In this document: positions 61,243 to 64,000 of the stretch, piece after piece
Layout of the letters: each line of letters begins with the position of its first letter
Numbering within the stretch: the stretch's first letter is position 1
Source: Allorhizobium paknamense
GTDB lineage: Bacteria > Pseudomonadota > Alphaproteobacteria > Rhizobiales > Rhizobiaceae
NCBI RefSeq assembly: GCF_030815125.1
Contig: NZ_JAUSWH010000006.1
Span: 62,001-126,000 of the forward strand
Length of the DNA: 64,000 nt
Direction of reading: 5' to 3'
Notes under the pieces: model-generated
Told to the model about the DNA's origin: nothing
The model's input: only the letters and a program-made list of their open reading frames with translations
The model's database searches: none
Translations under genes and position numbers: made by a program

Positions 61243-61413
61243 AAGGGGATGGCGTAGGGTGTGTGGACATTCGGCTTTGGGCGTGGCGAAAACGGTGATT
61301 TTCGAGAACCGGAGCGGAGTGTACTTGAGTACATGAGCCTAGGTAAGCGTAGGAAATCGCCGTTTGCAGCCCGCTCAGGGGCGAATGTCCACATACCCTA
61401 AAGCCATCCCCTT
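61243..61413. terminator. thrS terminator hairpin split by a repeat element
   Basis: aaggggatggc (61243-61253) and gccatcccctt (61403-61413) are perfect 11-bp complements followed by ttcgcatt, separated by exactly one element A copy plus 3 bp. Reconstructed without the insert they form a rho-independent terminator serving thrS and the convergent gene. Confidence 0.75.
61255..61400. repeat. Palindromic element A, full copy (146 bp)
   Basis: It starts TAGGGTGTGTGGACATTCG and ends CGAATGTCCACATACCCTA, with the interior nearly identical to 20711-20856 apart from a 2-bp longer centre (gagcctaggtaagcg). It sits inside the thrS terminator arms. Confidence 0.93.
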
Positions 61414-61422
61414 TTCGCATTA

Positions 61423-61959
61423 TTAGCTATGCGGCACGTAAGGCAGCGAAGAATGCTGGATATTGATCTTCAGCTTTCCATCCGCCGTTTTGATGAAGCC
61501 CATGGTGTAGTCCACCTTGGTGACGGAGCCATCCTTGCCGGTAAAGTAATAATTGCCCATGGAAATGGCGGTGTTGCAGTCATAGGTGATGGCGTGATTT
61601 TCAAACCGGACATTCGTGTAGGGCGCAAGCGCAAAGCCCTGATCTTCCGGCAGTGAACCCTTGACGAAGTAAGACAGCGCCTCGTCAGGCGTGTCACGGA
61701 ATTCGGTGACGGCTGCCTTGGTGGGTTTGAACAGAACCTTGCCATCCTGATAGGCATAGGTTTCCGAAATGAACTTTTCCGCCGTGGCCTTGGGATCTTG
61801 CGCTGCACCAATTGCGACAAGTCCTTTTCCCCAATTCTGCTGGGCCTGTTGTACCTCTGCTTCAGTAATGGACGGCGTACAACTTGCAGCCCATGTGGCT
61901 GCTGGCGCTGCAAGCACGGTCATCAAGGCGGAGACGGTGAATATACTTTTACGGTTCAT
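61423..61959 (-). CDS. Secreted NTF2/SnoaL-like protein
   Basis: A 178-residue exported protein (signal peptide MNRKSIFTVSALMTVLAAPA ... TWA-ASC). The mature part matches the SnoaL/NTF2-like cone: an N-terminal helix (ITEAEVQQAQQNWGKGLVAIG), KATAEKFISETYAY, FKPTKAAVTEFRDTPDEALSYFVKG, and strands ending VDYTMGFIKTADGKLKINIQHSS. In such proteins the pocket usually binds a small molecule; none can be named. Two Cys (SC near 33, DCN near 130) could pair. ATG 61957-61959; the frame open to 62046 is not used. Confidence 0.75.
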   Translation of the reverse strand: MNRKSIFTVSALMTVLAAPAATWAASCTPSITEAEVQQAQQNWGKGLVAIGAAQDPKATAEKFISETYAYQDGKVLFKPTKAAVTEFRDTPDEALSYFVKGSLPEDQGFALAPYTNVRFENHAITYDCNTAISMGNYYFTGKDGSVTKVDYTMGFIKTADGKLKINIQHSSLPYVPHS

Positions 61960-62383
61960 AGGTGCCCCTGTGGTGTTGTGTGTGCATTTACGATAATGCA
62001 GATCGTTATTTCTGATATTGAATAACAGATCGACAAAATGTCGCATGACCTGAAATTGAGTTATATTTTAGAAATTTATATCTATATTTATATCACAATA
62101 ATATCATTTTGTTTTATTTGAAATTCTTCACTGGAGTATAATATTCGGATTTAAAGCGTGTATCGCGGTAGGATGCTCTCGTTTTCGGTGAATATGTTTT
62201 GCTATTCTTGATTGCCTCGTAAATTAAGGAGGTTTCCGGGGAGGGGGCCGTCAACGGGCGGCAGGCTTCCAAGCCCATGGATATGAAATCAAAGGACTTT
62301 CTCCTTCGGGCGTTTGCGGATAAAACACATATGTTCTTCTTTGGCGGGCTCTGCCGCTTTCCACAGGTTGTTCAGAACAGGTC
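61960..62383. other. AT-rich intergenic region
   Basis: No gene was found. The part 62040-62160 (tatattttagaaatttatat, then atatttatatcacaataata) is strikingly AT-rich for this genome. It is the promoter region of the secreted gene (leftward) and of nadQ (rightward). Another region, about 62220-62350, is ordinary GC-rich non-coding DNA. Confidence 0.6.
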
Positions 62384-63295
62384 GTGAAGGGGCTTAATTT
62401 CTTGCTGGGTGCGACGGCTCATGCCGAATTGATTGCCGTTCTGACCGCCGTGACCGGCGATGAGCCGCGCGTGATGACGGTGCGCAGCGGCGAGGCTTTG
62501 CCTTCGGGTCCGTTCGAAGTCAGCCACCGTAGCTTGCAAGGCGGGCTGCGCGAATGGATCGAAGAGCAGACGGGGCATCCCGTTGGCTATCTGGAGCAGC
62601 TCTATACCTTCGCCGACAAGGACCGCGCGCCTGGCGAGGGCGGCAGGACGATTTCCATCAGCTATCTCGGTCTTGTGCGCGAGCAGGCCGCGCCGGGCCC
62701 CGGTCATCCGGGTTGGCATGGCTGGTACGGCTATTTTCCGTGGGAGGATCATCGCAACGGTCGCCCCGCCTGCCTCGAGCCCATTATCGGCGCGCTTAAC
62801 CTTTGGGCGGCGCGGGAGGCCAGTCGCCGTGAGAACCGGCAGAGGCGGATCGATTTTTCCTTCGGCCTCAACGGTATGGACTGGAATGAGGATCTCGTCT
62901 TGCAGCGCTACGAACTGATGTTCGAGGCAGGCCTCGTGCAGGAGGCTGGCGCCGATCAAGGCTCCGGGCGTGTCATGTTTTCCGATCATCGCCGTATTCT
63001 GGCAACGGGCATTGCCCGCTTGCGCGCCAAGATCAAATACCGTCCAGTCGTCTTCGAACTGATGCCGGAGAGCTTCACACTGCTGCAATTGCAGCGCTGT
63101 GTGGAGGCGTTGGCGGGATTGACTCTGCACAAGCCCAATTTTCGCAGGCAGATCGACCAGCAAAACCTCATCGAGGAAACCGGCGAGATGGCGAGCGAGA
63201 CCGGGGGCCGGCCCGCAAAGCTGTTCCGCTACCGGCATGCGGTGCTGGAAGAGCGGGCGCTTTCGGGCTCCAAACTGCCGCTTTCGCGCAATTGA
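62384..63295 (+). CDS. nadQ: NAD biosynthesis regulator NadQ-type
   Basis: A 303-residue regulator with an N-terminal Nudix-like domain and a C-terminal winged helix, the arrangement of NadQ/NrtR repressors of NAD synthesis in alphaproteobacteria. The Nudix box is partly present (REWIEEQTGHPVGY) and may sense ADP-ribose or NAD; GRPAKLFRYRHAVLEERA ends the DNA-binding part. GTG at 62384 is the start. It lies immediately upstream of nadA, with two palindromes in the gap. An alternative is another Nudix-HTH paralogue. Confidence 0.85.
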   Translation: MKGLNFLLGATAHAELIAVLTAVTGDEPRVMTVRSGEALPSGPFEVSHRSLQGGLREWIEEQTGHPVGYLEQLYTFADKDRAPGEGGRTISISYLGLVREQAAPGPGHPGWHGWYGYFPWEDHRNGRPACLEPIIGALNLWAAREASRRENRQRRIDFSFGLNGMDWNEDLVLQRYELMFEAGLVQEAGADQGSGRVMFSDHRRILATGIARLRAKIKYRPVVFELMPESFTLLQLQRCVEALAGLTLHKPNFRRQIDQQNLIEETGEMASETGGRPAKLFRYRHAVLEERALSGSKLPLSRN

Positions 63296-63335
63296 TAGCA
63301 CCTTTCTAAAAAAGATCCTCCCGTGATTGACATAA

Positions 63336-63382
63336 ACTCGAAACGAGAATAACCCTTTCTCCCCATATACTCATTGTGAGTA
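63336..63382. promoter_or_regulatory. Two operator-like palindromes upstream of nadA
   Basis: CTCGAAACGAG (63337-63347) and TACTCATTGTGAGTA (63368-63382) are two dyads with centres about 33 bp apart (three helical turns). TTGACA at 63327 and TATACT at 63366 are promoter-like. They are likely NadQ binding sites that repress nadA. Confidence 0.65.
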
Positions 63383-63397
63383 GAAAGGGAGTGAGCC

Positions 63398-64000
63398 ATG
63401 AATATCGCCTTGCCGTCGCTTTATGAGCGGGTGTCGCGTGTGATTCCCCAGGCCGAATGGCTGTCTTTTGAGGATGATGTGGAGGCGATCCTGGCGCTGA
63501 AGCAGCGCCGCAATGCGGTGATCCTGGCGCATAACTATCAGACGCCAGAGATTTTCCATGGCGTGGCCGACATTGTCGGCGACAGCCTGGCGCTGGCGCG
63601 CAAGGCGATGGAGGTTGAAGCCGATGTCATCGTGCTGGCAGGCGTGCATTTCATGGCCGAGACCGCCAAGCTGCTCAACCCGGAAAAGACCGTGCTGATC
63701 CCGGATATGGGGGCAGGCTGTTCGCTGGCCGATTCGATCACGCCCGAGGACATTGCCCTGTTGCGGCAGGCGCATCCCGGCGTGCCGGTCATCACCTATG
63801 TGAATACGTCCGCTGCGGTGAAGGCTGCCTCCGATATCTGCTGCACCTCTGGCAATGCCCGGCAGGTGGTGGAATCGCTCGGCGTGCCGAAGGTGCTGAT
63901 GCTGCCGGATGAATATCTGGCGCAAAATGTGGCGCGGGAAACGAGCGTGGAAATCCTGACCTGGCATGGCCATTGCGAGGTGCATGAACTGTTCACCGCC
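63398..64000 (+). CDS. nadA: Quinolinate synthase, N-terminal part (cut by window edge)
   Basis: The first 201 residues of NadA, which condenses iminoaspartate and dihydroxyacetone phosphate to quinolinate with a [4Fe-4S] cluster. The substrate-binding motif [45 protein letters not shown] (first cluster Cys) and [20 protein letters not shown] are all in place. ATG 63398 follows AAAGGGAG. The frame continues beyond the window. Confidence 0.97.
   Translation, partial: MNIALPSLYERVSRVIPQAEWLSFEDDVEAILALKQRRNAVILAHNYQTPEIFHGVADIVGDSLALARKAMEVEADVIVLAGVHFMAETAKLLNPEKTVLIPDMGAGCSLADSITPEDIALLRQAHPGVPVITYVNTSAAVKAASDICCTSGNARQVVESLGVPKVLMLPDEYLAQNVARETSVEILTWHGHCEVHELFTA

Noticed and set aside
59136..61394. 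A 752-residue minus-strand open frame across thrS
   Set aside because: It is the antisense of an unmistakable thrS, begins inside element A and has no recognisable domain.

Overview
The window is chromosomal DNA of an alphaproteobacterium, most likely a member of the Rhizobiaceae (Agrobacterium/Allorhizobium/Rhizobium group). The evidence is gene content and order (citrate synthase beside comEC, a cobA-cobB-cobC-cobD operon, rhizobial DUF families, an NadQ-type regulator beside nadA), high-GC coding DNA, and several families of short palindromic intergenic repeats of the kind known from rhizobia. The species is an inference. No rRNA, tRNA, CRISPR array, prophage or transposase was recognised.

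Layout. 1-9.4 kb: 5' end of gltA (-), comEC, a GH43 xylosidase, and a minus-strand run of Nudix hydrolase, RhlE helicase, M23 peptidase and DUF455 protein. 9.4-14.9 kb: a tandem repeat, bcp, a large AsmA-like protein and a DUF2865 protein. 15.2-16.7 kb: a luxR-luxI quorum-sensing pair with a lux-box-like palindrome between the genes. 17-20.7 kb: a secreted protein, a nitroreductase/flavin-reductase pair and a DUF2336 protein. 21-25.1 kb: the cobalamin operon. 25.4-30.5 kb: a flavodoxin-like protein, mgtE, a MerR regulator with an operator, and three membrane proteins. 30.7-32.9 kb: a candidate sRNA, serine dehydratase and DUF1489. 32.9-39.4 kb: a tripartite tricarboxylate transporter (tctCBA) divergent from a response regulator-histidine kinase-binding protein operon. 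39.7-45.5 kb: an acyltransferase and a zinc island (CobW-type GTPase, znuA, znuC, znuB, zur) with two matching Zur-box candidates. 45.5-53.5 kb: mostly minus-strand envelope and accessory genes (gamma-carbonic anhydrase, D-Ala-D-Ala carboxypeptidase, transglutaminase-like peptidase, PilZ protein, secreted acid phosphatase). 53.7-64 kb: rhomboid, CBS protein, patatin, hisI, folE, Fe-S scaffold, yidD, thrS, a small secreted protein, the NAD regulator nadQ and the 5' end of nadA.

The most unusual layer is the repeats. At least four palindromic repeat families are scattered through the window. Two copies sit inside what look like pre-existing hairpins (after thrS and after tctA). Three appear to supply the stop codon of the upstream gene, one of them together with its last 17 residues. 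A degenerate half-copy lies in frame inside cobC. The best candidates for new regulatory biology are the quorum-sensing pair, the 30.74-30.84 kb sRNA candidate and the sensor operon with a binding protein but no permease. No wholly new multi-gene system could be demonstrated from sequence alone.
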